This document shows positions 53,780 to 64,000 of a stretch of 64,000 nt of DNA, in pieces. Made by a program: the position numbers and the translations under genes. The stretch comes from Selaginella moellendorffii (taxonomy: Eukaryota; Streptophyta; Lycopodiopsida; Selaginellales; Selaginellaceae). The notes under the pieces are model-generated. The model searched no databases, was not told where the DNA came from, and saw only the letters and a list, made by a program, of their open reading frames with translations. The stretch is taken from the NCBI RefSeq assembly GCF_000143415.4, contig NW_003314266.1, positions 318,503 to 382,502 on the forward strand, in the 5' to 3' direction. Numbering within the stretch: position 1 is the stretch's first letter; each line of letters begins with the position of its first letter.

Positions 53780-54435
53780 TGTAGCACATGTGATCATAGA
53801 TGAGATTTGAATATACTATCATCGTGGATCCTTGGAACTTTGAGGGATAAATGGGGATAAAATAGCCACTAAGGGCTCTTTTATCAAACAATTGCCCCTT
53901 TTCCAGTTGGTTTAAAGGGAGAGAGATAAGATGCACTACAGTTGGTATCGGAGCAAATGGCACGGGTTTGATTCCCATTGATTAGTGGTTACTTAAAATA
54001 TAATATACCCTTGAGCAAGGTATATTTTTACCCCTAAATTTAAAATCGTACATATTGGGCATCCATGCGTACGTCCTTCCTTTTGTGTGGAGTATCCACA
54101 GACGAAGGTATTCACCGTGGGATTGTGGTACGGGTGGATGACTAGTTGCCTCACATGGAATAGCTGGTCTACACAATTGAAGGATTGGTAGATTCAGTGT
54201 GGAAATAGAGGTTTTGGTTCCCCTTGGCTCAATAGGGGTTGCTAGTCAATAGTCAATGAGGACATTGACATCTTTGAAGAGGGGGTGAGTGTAGCGCATG
54301 TGATCATGGGATGAGATTTGGATATACTGTCACCATGGATCCTTGAACCTTGGGGGATAAATGGGGCTAAAATAGCCACTAAGAGCTCTCTCATCAAGCA
54401 ATTGCCCCTTTTCCAGTTGGCTTAAGGGGAACTTT

Positions 54436-56623
54436 GTGTGAGACACAAAATCCCTAGGCCCCAAAGTGGAGCTGGAGGGGTGCCACGTGGTAGTGGCTGA
54501 AGCGAAAGCCAAACGAGCGTAACATGTTTGGACTAAAAGCTCCGCCTTGAAAGGTCGAGAGCGGGAGTGGAACTCCCAATGAAGTGCTCGAGGAACAAGC
54601 ACAAAGAGAGCAATAAGCGAGGCTCCAAAAAGGGACCCAAAAGGACCAACACATGAGACGTGGAAGTGTCTGAGATGGACCCGAGTTGGAGTCCGAAGTG
54701 GAGTCCGAGAAGGACCCCGAGATGGAGTCCGAGGTGGAGTCTGAGGTGGACCCGAGATGGACCCGAGATGGACCCGAGATGGGACCCGAGATGGACCCGA
54801 GATGGAGTCTGAGATGGAGTCCGAGATGGAGTCCGAGATGGACCCGAGATGGAGTCCGAGATGGAGTCCGAGATGGAGTCCGAGATGGAGTCCGAGATGG
54901 AGTCCGAGATGGAGTCCGAGATGGACCCGAGATGGAGTCCGAGATGGAGTCCGAGATGGACTCGAGATGGACCTGAGATAGACCCGAGATGGAGTCCGAG
55001 ATGGACCCGAGATGGAGTTTGAGATGGAGTCCGAGATGGAGTCCGAGATGGACTCGAGATGGACCCGAGATGGACCCGAGATGGACCCGAGATGGAGTCC
55101 GAGATGGAGTCCGAGATGGACCCGAGATGGAGTCCGAGGTGGAGTCCGAGATAGATCCGAGATGGAGTCCGAGATGGACCCGAGATGGAGTCCAAGATGG
55201 ACCCGAGATGGAGTCCGAGATGGAGTCCGAGATGGACTCGAGATGGACCCGAGATAGACCCGAGATGGAGTCCGAGATGGAGTCCGAGATGGACCCGAGA
55301 TGGAGTCCGAGATGGAGTCTGAGATGGACTCAAGATGGACCCGAGATGGACCCGAGATGGAGTCCGAGATGGAGTCCGAGAAGGACCCGAGATGGAGTCC
55401 GAGGTGGAGTCCGAGCTGGACCCGAGATGGAGTCCAAGATGGAGTCCGAGATGGACCCGAGATGGAGTTTGAAATCGAGACCGGGACCAAGACCGAGATT
55501 GGGACCGAGACCGAGACCGAGATCGGGACCGAGATCGAGACCAAGGCCGAGGCCGAGTCCGAATCTGAGTCCGAGTCCGAGTCCGAGTCCGAGTCCGAGT
55601 CCAAGGCCGAGTCCGAGTTCGAGCCTGAGAGGGTGAAAGCCCAAAGCGTTCGTCTCCCAGACCCTGGGGGGTTTGGTGAGCTCCAAAAGTATAGTAGGGG
55701 GAGGACTGCAGTGGAGCCAGTTTGGCCAGGAAAGGCCAGTTTGGCCCAGGAAGGCCGGACCCAGTGTTGGGTGATGAGCTGCCCACTGGGAAGTCCAAGA
55801 CTAGAGTGAACACAAACCGACAAGCGGGGTAGCTTGGTGAAGTGTTCAAGAGTCGGCTCTAGTTCCCCCGGGAGATCGACTGGCCGATGCTCCCAGTCCA
55901 AGTGTGGGTGGCACTACCTACTTGGATACCTTTCGTTGCTCAACGGAACCTTGCTTTAAGCCCATGGCTAGAGCACCTAAAGGCGAAAGGTAGGGAAAGT
56001 ACCCATGAGGCTTGTGTAAGGCCACGGTGTTCCGAAATGTTGTCCCAAAGTCCCAGACTGTGGAAAGGAAGAGGAGTAGCCTCTGGTGTGGTGACAAAGG
56101 ACACGGTCACCCAGTGAGGAAGTCCCAGAGGACAGTTGGACTTAGAGGTCGGGCCTGCGGGCCTTGATCCAGTGGCAGTGTTGGTGAACACGGCCATCGA
56201 CAGAGAGGGACTTGGTGGGGACCGGAAAAGAGATATTGGGGAAGGTTATTCCCTAAGTCTGCGAGCATCCTAAGGATGCTAAGGAGTGGATCTGGGATGA
56301 TCACTCATCGATGGATGGCCTAGTCTATGAGAGACGGGATTGCAATGTAGGTGGTGTTGGACCACCGGTGTGACCAAGGTGAATAGGTATGGCCTCAGCG
56401 TAACGGGCCGATATGTCGGTGGTACCTTGGGGTGTCGATCATGGGATTGGACACGTGGAACACTTAGACCAAGTGCAAAGGTTGAGTGGCATGGATGCCA
56501 TTCTCAGGGCTGGCAAGCCCCAAGTCCTAACTAGGACTTATGGAGGTTGTGAATGAGACTCCTCCAAGTGGTCGGAAGTGCAGTTAAGTGACTAATGTAA
56601 AATGGAAAAATTAGTCGCTTACA
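54436..56623 (+). mobile_element. LTR-like family A, copy 4 (5'-truncated, nested)
   Basis: It starts at GTGTGAGACACAAAATCCC and ends TTAGTCGCTTACA. It lies between two overlapping pieces of the TRIM LTR (54334-54430 and 56624-56700), which suggests recombination rather than clean insertion. Confidence 0.7.
54671..55628. repeat. Expanded GA-rich minisatellite, about 0.96 kb
   Basis: This is the longest array of its kind here: GAGATGGAGTCC and GAGATGGACCC units, then GAGACC and GAGTCC hexamers. The 523-codon frame on the minus strand over this interval is a repeat artefact. Confidence 0.9.
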
Positions 56624-56700
56624 CTTTGGGGGATAAATGGGGATAAAATAGCCACTAAGGGCTTTCTCATAAAGCAATTGCCCCTTTTCCAGTTTTCTTA

Positions 56701-57837
56701 TGTCGCGAATGTGACTTTGGGTATCGAAAGTTACCTGTCGACTAGTCCTTACGGACACTCTTACCTTACTGCCACGATGGCAGGAGATCGGTATTGCTGG
56801 ACCTGTTATCAGTCTCCGCCTAAGCTAGTTGAGAAACTGGTCATCACATGTGCACTTAGACCGGAAAGGCACTAAGGAAGGAAATCCTAAGTTGTCATTT
56901 AGTCAAGCAGACTTGACACGGTGATGAGAAACTCATGATGTTGGCTTATACTTGCTAGTGTTGGGAACCCCCGCAATATTGAGACTAGTCCCTCAATATT
57001 CGCTAGATGATAGCTTACCGTGTTTGCCAAACACCCTCGCTATCACACCCTTTGTGTTGGTCTCATTTCGGTCCCAAATGCTATTTATGGAAAGTGTCTA
57101 GATTAGCTCACTCGGCATATCTACGGAATGTAGAGATCGGCCTGAACACAATGGTGTTCGTCCCGTGTCCAAATTCGCAATCTAGCGTCATTCCATATTT
57201 AGTAAGTTTCGAGCTTGTCCTAGAGACTAACTCCTGATACTAAAGGAGGCTTGGGGTAAAAGCCCAAAGCGTGTGTTCCTCAAGGGGGGGGGGCTGTGGG
57301 GGGTTCCAAATGTATAGTAGGGATAGTGGGTAGGTTGGGCATGGCTGACCAACCTGAGGCATAGTCTAGCTCCCGCTTGCGTGCCTATCCTTGTTCTGCG
57401 TCCGGCTTGGGTCTAAGCCCAAGTTCCATTCCATGGTAGTTGGTGGAGTACCCATGTCCTCGCGTTAGGCCACCGGTATGCCGAAATAGCGCCAGACTCC
57501 GTTTGGCTCCGTTTTGTGTGCTGGTTCTAGCATTGGGATGCTGGTTGCTCCAGGACTGTTCCAAGTCGCTTCGGGCTCCTGTCCCTTCGCTCCTTGGGCT
57601 TCATGCTCGGGAGTTGCTCCGTGGTTCGGTTCCGTCACTCCTCGGCTCCAAGCTTGGGAGTTTGGTACCGTTCCTTCGTTCAGTGGCCCAAGGCCCTGAA
57701 CCTCGGGTTTCTATGGACACGTGGCATGTGACACGTGGCATTTGTCACGTGGCACAAAAAGGGTTTAGGTTCCACTTCGTGGTGTTATCCTATGGTAAAT
57801 CACCATAGGATAAAGGGTCAAAACCACGTGCGCTACA
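56701..57837 (+). mobile_element. Solo LTR, family B (1137 bp)
   Basis: TGTCGCGAATG..GTGCGCTACA, flanked by TCTTA and GCTTA, inserted in the TRIM LTR. A run of 10 or more G lies near 57286. It has no internal region or coding sequence. Confidence 0.75.
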
Positions 57838-57868
57838 GCTTAAGAGGAGAGAGATAGAGTGCGCTACA

Positions 57869-58150
57869 CAGTCCTAAAGTATCTAGCATCCCAATGCCAG
57901 GACTAACACACAGAATGGATCCAAATGGAGTCTGGCGCTATTTGAGCATACCGGTGGTCTAACGCAAGGACATGGGTATTCCATCAACTAGCATGGTGTG
58001 GAATTCGGGCTTAGACCCAAGCCGGACGCAGAACAAGAACAGGTATGCAAGCAGGAGCTAGACTATGCCTCAAGTTGGTCAGCCATGCCTAACCTACCCA
58101 CTATCTGTACTATACATTTGGAACCCCAGTTAGAGTTGTTTATATGGTTA
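57869..58150 (-). mobile_element. Family B LTR, reversed, continuation
   Basis: This is the reverse complement of 57300-57590-type sequence (CAACTAGCATGG, AAGCCGGACGCAGAACAAG). It is the other part of the LTR at 53486-53779. Confidence 0.65.
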
Positions 58151-58589
58151 CGCCCTTTTAACAGAATAAGGAACATCGACAGAGAAGTGGGTGATATGAC
58201 CAATCGATAGTAGTTACCCCATGACTAAAGATTTCACCATGTATATGAAGTGCCAAAGCCAATCTACTTATACTGGCCCAAACTCAAAGATCAATAAATG
58301 CAGATATCTTAAAGTCTTAATTATTAGTGAATAAATTTTAGAATAGAACACAAAGTATTCCAAGTAAGTTATCATTCGATAAACCAATATTAAAGTAAAG
58401 GAACCACTAAGATCACTATAGTTGGAAACATAGGATTTACTATCCAACAAAATTCAAGAGCAAGTGTATCATCAATAAAAGTCAATGATAACACATAACC
58501 ATCAAAGATTACAAATAGAATGCCAAACAACTTACGAAAAATACTCAAAGAACACAAAGTATCATTGACTCCGGACTAGGTCATCTATA
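58151..58589. other. AT-rich stretch without recognisable gene
   Basis: No coding frame or repeat was recognised. It ends at the assembly gap. Confidence 0.5.
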
Positions 58590-58730
58590 NNNNNNNNNNN
58601 NNNNNNNNNNNNNNNNNNNNNNNNNNNNNNNNNNNNNNNNNNNNNNNNNNNNNNNNNNNNNNNNNNNNNNNNNNNNNNNNNNNNNNNNNNNNNNNNNNNN
58701 NNNNNNNNNNNNNNNNNNNNNNNNNNNNNN
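58590..58730. other. Assembly gap (141 N)
   Basis: Unknown bases. GTATCATTGACTCC occurs on both sides. Confidence 0.99.
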
Positions 58731-59137
58731 GTATCATTGACTCCCCCTTGGGAGACACATGCTTTGGGCTTTCACCCCTCGAACTGTATTAGTACTCGGA
58801 CTCGGTCTCGGACTCGATCTCGGACCCATCTTCGGACTCGGTCTTGGACTCGATCTCGGACTCGACCTCGGACCCAATCTCAGACTCGACCTCGGACTCG
58901 GTCTTGGACCCAATCTCGGATCTTGGACTCTATCTCGAATTTGGTCTCGAACTTGGTCTCAAACTCGGTCTCGGAGTCGGCTTCAGACTCGATCCCGGAC
59001 TCTATCTTGAACTCAATCTCAGAGTCGGTCTTGGACTCGATCTCAAACTCAGTCCCGTCCGATGAACTCTTTCTCGTTTCAGTCGTGCTTTCGGGGATCC
59101 TTTAGTCTACGGCACCTTGGGGAGTTGGTTCCTTACA
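58731..59137 (-). mobile_element. LTR fragment, reversed, 5' end
   Basis: The minus strand begins TGTAAGGAACCAACTCCCC at 59137 and runs through a GACTC-rich minisatellite, matching the LTR at 36834-37943. It is cut by the gap. Confidence 0.7.
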
Positions 59138-59149
59138 CATTTAACCAAG

Positions 59150-59510
59150 CAACTTCGTAAACACATTGCTCATTATCACATGGATATGATATAAGTATTA
59201 CAATGACTTGATCATCAATTGAGCAATACCACGAGAAACACCCATGTCATTACTTCAAATGTTAATGTGAGCATATCAAGTGCCAACTTGATTCGACAAA
59301 ATGCAACATAAATGCCACACTCTACCGATAGAGACTTACAATACCCAACACCACTAACTTTTGTTCACAACACGGACAAGCTTATGCCACTCTCTTTCTG
59401 ACCAAACTCAAAATTAATTCAACACCAAGCTACTCATGGAGCAATAGCAAGGTTCCCTAGAAAAGAATTGAGCATTGCAACTCAAGTCTTCAATAGCCCA
59501 AAAACCATTT
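59150..59510 (-). repeat. Dispersed repeat, partner of 33400-33880
   Basis: It is an inverted, diverged copy sharing several blocks in the same relative order. Confidence 0.65.
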
Positions 59511-61076
59511 CGTTTTCGTAAGCTAATACAAACTAGTGAAGGGGTTAGAGTTGACTTCGGTTAGCATAAACCTTAGTAGATAGTTTGTATAATGCGGCCT
59601 GAAAGGGATGCTAACTTTTGGGGCTAAGGCAATTGAGTTGGATAGAGTCTGGAGTTGGTGTAGAAAAGTGGCTATTGCGCTTTTCTAGAAAAGTGACCCT
59701 TGTGCCTTTCTTCTGGAACATTATGCTTGGTGGCAAGTTGCACCTTGCATTTCATTAGACTCTATGAGAGTAATGAGGTCTCATTGATCTTGACTTAGTC
59801 TTGGTGGCTTTGAGCCTTGGCTAAGGATAGTGAAATCCAATTTAGTTGTTTGAGGTTGAGATGTACTATAGCTTTATCTATGAGGAGGTTGTGTACCAAT
59901 ATGAGTCCATCTCATGGTCTTCACTTTAGTTTTGACTAAGTGTTGATTATGCATAGCTAGCCTCTTCAAGGCATGCTCAGAGCTTTTGGCTAAATGTATT
60001 AGTGAGTTTATTGCGGTTGAGTTGGATTTGAGTGGTCATTTAGTTTATGCTTGTCCATAAACCTTTATCTCGCGCCTGGGATATTATGTTCATGTTGGAT
60101 AAGTATATAACTCAATGGCATGAGTTTAGTGTTTAGGTTTTGTGAAGGCAAGTTGAAGAGTGATTGTTAGTTGTTTTGCGAATTAATGATTACTTGTAGG
60201 CTTCGTCAAGGACTATTGACACTTGCTTCACTCGATGAAGATTTGTTAGTGATAGACTTGCTTTACTAGATGGTGTTGTGGAGGATCATGTTGTTAGACT
60301 TGCATGGTTTTTCCATATTGACATAATGATTCTACCTTTGTTAATATCATTTGGTTGCGTTTAGTTCATAGTGTTGGATTTCATTGAGTCTTGGATATGG
60401 TGATTCATTCCTTGATAAAGTGTTATCTGTAACTGAGTTTTGCTGAAGGATTAGTCTTAGATACTGACTAAAGTACCTTCAACTTCAGTTAACTTAGTTG
60501 CTAGGGAGTTTTGAGTGGTGATTCATTTGTGCTTTCTTTTAGCTTTGTTATGGTGTTGATGGCATTTAAGTGATGCTTTGTCGTTGACATTATTGATGTT
60601 GAAATTTGAGTGAAATGAGATGTCTCTCCGAAAGATTGATGTTGAGTTTCATTAGTCTCGATAAAGATAGTGTTGATGATTTAGCTATAGCTTTGTGTTA
60701 TTGGCATTCGTGCATTTGCTAGTTAGCAACTATGTTAGTGTTCAAACGAGTTGAGTGGCAGATTTGAGTTAGTTGCAATCTAGACAAGATTATTTAGTAA
60801 GGGTTGAGCTTTGGCTTTTCCTTAAAAAGTGATTTAGTCATGGACTATGTTAGCTTTACGAGACGAAGAGTTAGTGATCAATATTGAAATGTTTGAATCC
60901 TTGTTGGATTTGAGTTGGAATATATTGATCATTGATGATTCTTCTTGTGCTTATTATGAAGTGAGTTACGTCCTATTATAGATAGATTTATGGAGGATCG
61001 TTTAGTGATCATTTGTTGACCGTGGTTTTATTATGCTTAACTTTTTGATTGATGCAAACATACTCTTCATTAGTAA
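59511..61076. other. No recognisable gene
   Basis: A T-rich sense strand with stops in all frames. No RNA gene or transposon landmark was seen. Confidence 0.55.
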
Positions 61077-61690
61077 CACGTTTAAATTAAAAGCTCCAAC
61101 TTAAAAAGTCAAGAGAAAAAATGGAACTCTCAATGAAGTGCTCAAGGAATGAAAATGAAGCAAGCAATAAGCGAGTCTTTACAAAAGTGACACAAGAGGA
61201 CCAATACATGACACATAAAAGTGTTGAGATAGACCCGAAATGGAGTCTGAGATGGAGTCCAAGATGGACCTAACATGGAGTCCATCTCAGGTCCATCTCG
61301 AGTCCATCTCAGACTCCATCTCGGACTCCATCTTGGGTCCATTTCAGACTTCATCTCAGACTCCATCTCAAGTCCATCTCGGGTCCATCTCGAACTCCAT
61401 CTCGGACTCTATCTCAGACTCCATCTCGGGTCCATCTCGGACTCCATTTCGGATTCCATCTTAGGTCCATTTCAGACTCCATCTCGGACTCTATTTTGGA
61501 CTCCATCTTGGGTCCATCTCAGACTCTATCTTGGACTCCATCTCGGGTCCATCTTGACACTTCCATGTGTCATCCATGTTCTAAACACTCACTTATTGCT
61601 CGCTTTGAGCTTGTTCCTTAAACCTTTTATTGGGACACTCTTGACTTTTCAAGTCGAAGCTTTTAGTCCAAACGTGTTACACTCATTTGG
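61077..61690. repeat. Large inverted repeat built from family A sequence
   Basis: The left arm (61077-61276) runs in family A orientation and the right arm (61277-about 61690) is its reverse complement. They meet inside the minisatellite at GGAGTCC-ATCTC. The right arm continues as reversed LTR sequence to about 61886. Confidence 0.75.
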
Positions 61691-61888
61691 CTTTCACCTC
61701 AACCACTACCACATGGCACTCTTTCGGCTCCTCTTTAGGGCCTAGAGATTTTATATCTCACAACTCCACCACTATAAACAAAGTTTGATGTTCTCATCTA
61801 ACAATAAAATATTTTACAAAGTAAAACCAGCATGTATTACCCTTTCCATCCTTGGTACCTAGCCAACATTTGTCAATGGTTTGATATC

Positions 61889-62495
61889 GATAAATGGGGA
61901 TAAAATAGCCACTAAGGGCTCTTTCATTAAGTAATTGCCCCTTTTCCAGTTGGCTTAAGAGAAAAGAGATAGGGTGTGCTACATGTGGTATCAGAGCCAA
62001 TGGCACGAGTTCAATTCCCATTGATTAGTGGCTTTTTAAAAATATAATATACCCTTGAGCAAGATATATTCCTATCCCTAAATTTGAAATTGTATGTATT
62101 GAGCATCCATGTGTATGTCCTTCCTCTTGTGTGGAGTATCTATAGATGAAGGTATCCATTGTAGGACTACGGTACAGGTGGATGACTAGTTTCCTTACAT
62201 GGAATAGCTGATCTACACAATGGAAAGATTGGTAAATTAAGTGCGAAAATGGAGATTCTAGTTCCTCTTGGTTAAAAAGGGGTTGTTAGTCAATAGTCAA
62301 TGAGGACATTGACAACTTTGAAGGGGGGGTGAGGGTAGCGCATGTGATCATGGGATGAGATTTGGATATACTGTCACCGTAAATCCTTGAAACTTTAGAA
62401 GATAAATGGGGATAAAATAAGCACTAAGGGCTCTTTTATCAAGCAATTACCCCTTTTCCAGTTCACTTAAGGAAAGAGAGATAGGGTACACTACA
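61889..62495 (+). mobile_element. TRIM-like retroelement 2
   Basis: The partial 5' LTR is 61889-61983, followed by primer-binding site TGGTATCAGAGC (61986-61997). A non-coding interior matching TRIM 1 and a purine tract GAAGGGGGGGTGAG lead to the 3' LTR 62334-62495, ending ACACTACA. The first LTR base pair is changed (GGTAGCG). No coding capacity. Confidence 0.75.
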
Positions 62496-62559
62496 CTTCC
62501 CCAATGTCTCTTCTTTAGTTCGTACCAAATCCCCATCTATAGCCATTATCAAAAAAGTG

Positions 62560-63040
62560 ACTATGGGTATCGAAAGTTATCTATTAGCTAGTCCTTTTTT
62601 ATATTCTTTCCTTACTACCACGATGGTAGGAAGTTGGTATTATTCATTCCCTTTATCAACCCTTTTTATTCAAGTGTTAGTAAACTGGGCTTAGCACTTG
62701 TACTTAGCCAGATGGATATAAGGTAGGAACTCCTATGTGTTTCTTATTGAGCATACTCAACCTAACTTTTAGTTCTTTTTTGCTTTATCTTGCATTAGCT
62801 TGACAAGAACCCTCACATATTGAGACTAATCCCTTAACATTGTCAAATGATAGCTTATTGTGTCTGTTAAACATTTGCACTATCATACACCTTGTGTTAG
62901 TACTGTTCAATTCTAATTGCTATCTATGGAAAGTGTTTAGATTTGTTAATTTGACATATTTACGGAATATAGAGATGATCCTGAACACAATGGTGTTCAT
63001 CCCGTGTCCAAATTCACAATTTAGAGCACGGACCATACTT
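62560..63040 (+). mobile_element. Family B LTR, 5' part, diverged
   Basis: It matches 56713-57190, sharing GGGTATCGAAAGTTA, CACGATGG and TGAACACAATGGTGTTC, and then loses similarity. Confidence 0.65.
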
Positions 63041-63678
63041 AAGTTTACAAGCTGAAGAGTTGAGCTCACGAATTGACCTCAATTTTCAATTATAATTTAG
63101 TACAAACATTATAAAATTTAAAATTTTAAGGTTATGGCAAACCTAATAATTTCATAACTCTCTATATATTATATAGATAAAAAAGTTCTAAAGGACACTT
63201 CTTGTTCTAATAATTTAAATATTTACTACATGTAATTATAGGGACATTTGTTAGAATATAAAATAAATGTTTGCAAAAAGGGTATTCTAATCACTTCTTT
63301 AAATTTGTACTCTGTGCTTTTTGGCTAGTAAATATCAGGCTTGTCAAAACTAAAAAATTATTAAATTTGAAATAAGATTCTATGTAAAGCTATATAACCG
63401 TTTAAAATGAAAAAACAAAAAAACTGTTGATGTAAACTTATTGCATATAAAAGAAAGACTTGGTTTTGTTCTAGAATACATTCTTGAGGGGTTTGTTATA
63501 GCATACTGTTTAGAATTTAAAAATCTTCATTCACACTCTCATTCCAAAAAAGGGAAATACACATAAATATTTGGGTTTTAGTGTTAGTAATTTTAACTCT
63601 CACAATCTTTCTTCCTAGGGTTCAAGGGCTAGAAGATGTAATAACTATCCCATTGCATAGCATAACCAAACCACATAA
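63041..63678. other. AT-rich stretch without recognisable gene
   Basis: No coding frame, repeat or RNA was recognised. Confidence 0.5.
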
Positions 63679-64000
63679 AAGAATGAAAGAGAGGATAGCG
63701 AGGATAGTGATCATGAGTTGGAGATAAATGCAATGACAAGGGGTGCAACAAATTGGGTGAAAAAGAATGCCTTTTTATTTGTTTTAGAAAAGTGCAATTC
63801 TACCACATTCAAGAAATGCCCCATATGTTTTTTAGCGTCTGGTGGAAACAATAGCAATGATCAGTATGATGGTATATATGCTCTTGTGACACACTACAAC
63901 ATCACACATTGGAAAAACTACCATGAATTTTTTTTTGAGATGGTAAAGACAGAAATGGAGACACACGAGTACTATGGGCAGTATTGCAAAAAGAATACTT
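63679..64000 (+). CDS. Unidentified partial open frame at the window edge
   Basis: An open frame without a stop runs from 63679 off the right end. It has an acidic start (EREDSEDSDHELE), KCPICFLASGG with a CxxC pair, and several aromatic/His-rich segments. An ATG occurs at 63733, but it could be an internal exon. No family was recognised; non-random composition is the only support. Confidence 0.35.

Larger units (their letters stand above)
53780..57868 (+). mobile_element. TRIM-like retroelement 1, broken by nested insertions
   Basis: The 5' LTR is 53780-53940 (161 bp, TGTAGCAC..GCACTACA), followed by primer-binding site TGGTATCGGAGC (53943-53954). A non-coding interior of about 350 bp with purine tract GAAGAGGGGGTGAG leads to the 3' LTR, which starts at 54290 and whose end is 57843-57868. 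Flanks TAGTC (left) and CAGTC (right) form a near-perfect 5-bp target duplication. Without the nested DNA the element would be about 0.7 kb with no coding capacity. Confidence 0.75.

Noticed and set aside
54330-55901. A 523-codon minus-strand frame (and similar frames at 13653, 16541, 31955)
   Set aside because: It is created by 12- and 6-bp minisatellite units that keep several frames open at once; the content is monotonous SDS/GLHLGL-type repeats.

Overview
The window looks like land-plant nuclear DNA. The best guess is a lycophyte such as Selaginella. The evidence is very short introns (38-90 nt), plant-type EUL-like lectins, a plant-type GT29 sialyltransferase-like gene, PPR fragments, TTTAGGG repeats, and Ty3/gypsy, Ty1/copia and TRIM retrotransposons. 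All family assignments come from reading motifs by eye; no database search was possible.

Region 1 (1-12.3 kb) is the most unusual part. A minus-strand single-exon gene (320-3388) encodes a DUF7869-type, transposase-like protein. Divergent to it, an 11-exon plus-strand gene (6336-11926; the spliced frame is open for 1637 codons) fuses a ParB-like domain, a degenerate methyltransferase-like domain, Lys-rich and polyacidic linkers, and an FCP1-type HAD phosphatase domain. The locus carries about 20 copies of a 22-bp palindrome (arm ATGGCRTGNGG followed by its reverse complement). It occurs between the genes, in coding exons, in a 3' flank and inside tiny introns, where in four cases it ends 9-11 nt before the 3' splice site. 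I found no good copy elsewhere in the window.

Region 2 (12.3-38.99 kb) is retrotransposon-rich. Two copies of a large LTR-like unit (family A, about 2.9-3.1 kb, with an expanding GAGATGGAGTCC/GAGACC minisatellite) lie back to back. A decayed second ParB/methylase-like gene follows (18.1-21.4 kb). Its 3' half and a convergent unknown gene are duplicated at 26.9-29.3 kb behind a 96-bp palindromic satellite. Gypsy fragments on both strands and a third family A copy complete the region.

Region 3 (38.99-48.75 kb) is a tandem multiplication of a head-to-head gene pair: an EUL-like lectin (minus) and a GT29 sialyltransferase-like gene (plus). One lectin (42469-43742) and one GT29 gene (44345-46187) can be spliced into uninterrupted frames. 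The other copies carry frameshifts, stops or truncations. PPR fragments and tRNA-Cys-like fragments are dispersed between them.

Region 4 (48.75-64 kb) holds a decayed minus-strand copia element, then nested insertions: an LTR broken by a TRIM, which is itself broken by a family A copy and a solo LTR with a near-perfect target duplication. An assembly gap (58590-58730), an inverted minisatellite palindrome, a second TRIM, and an unidentified open frame running off the right edge follow.
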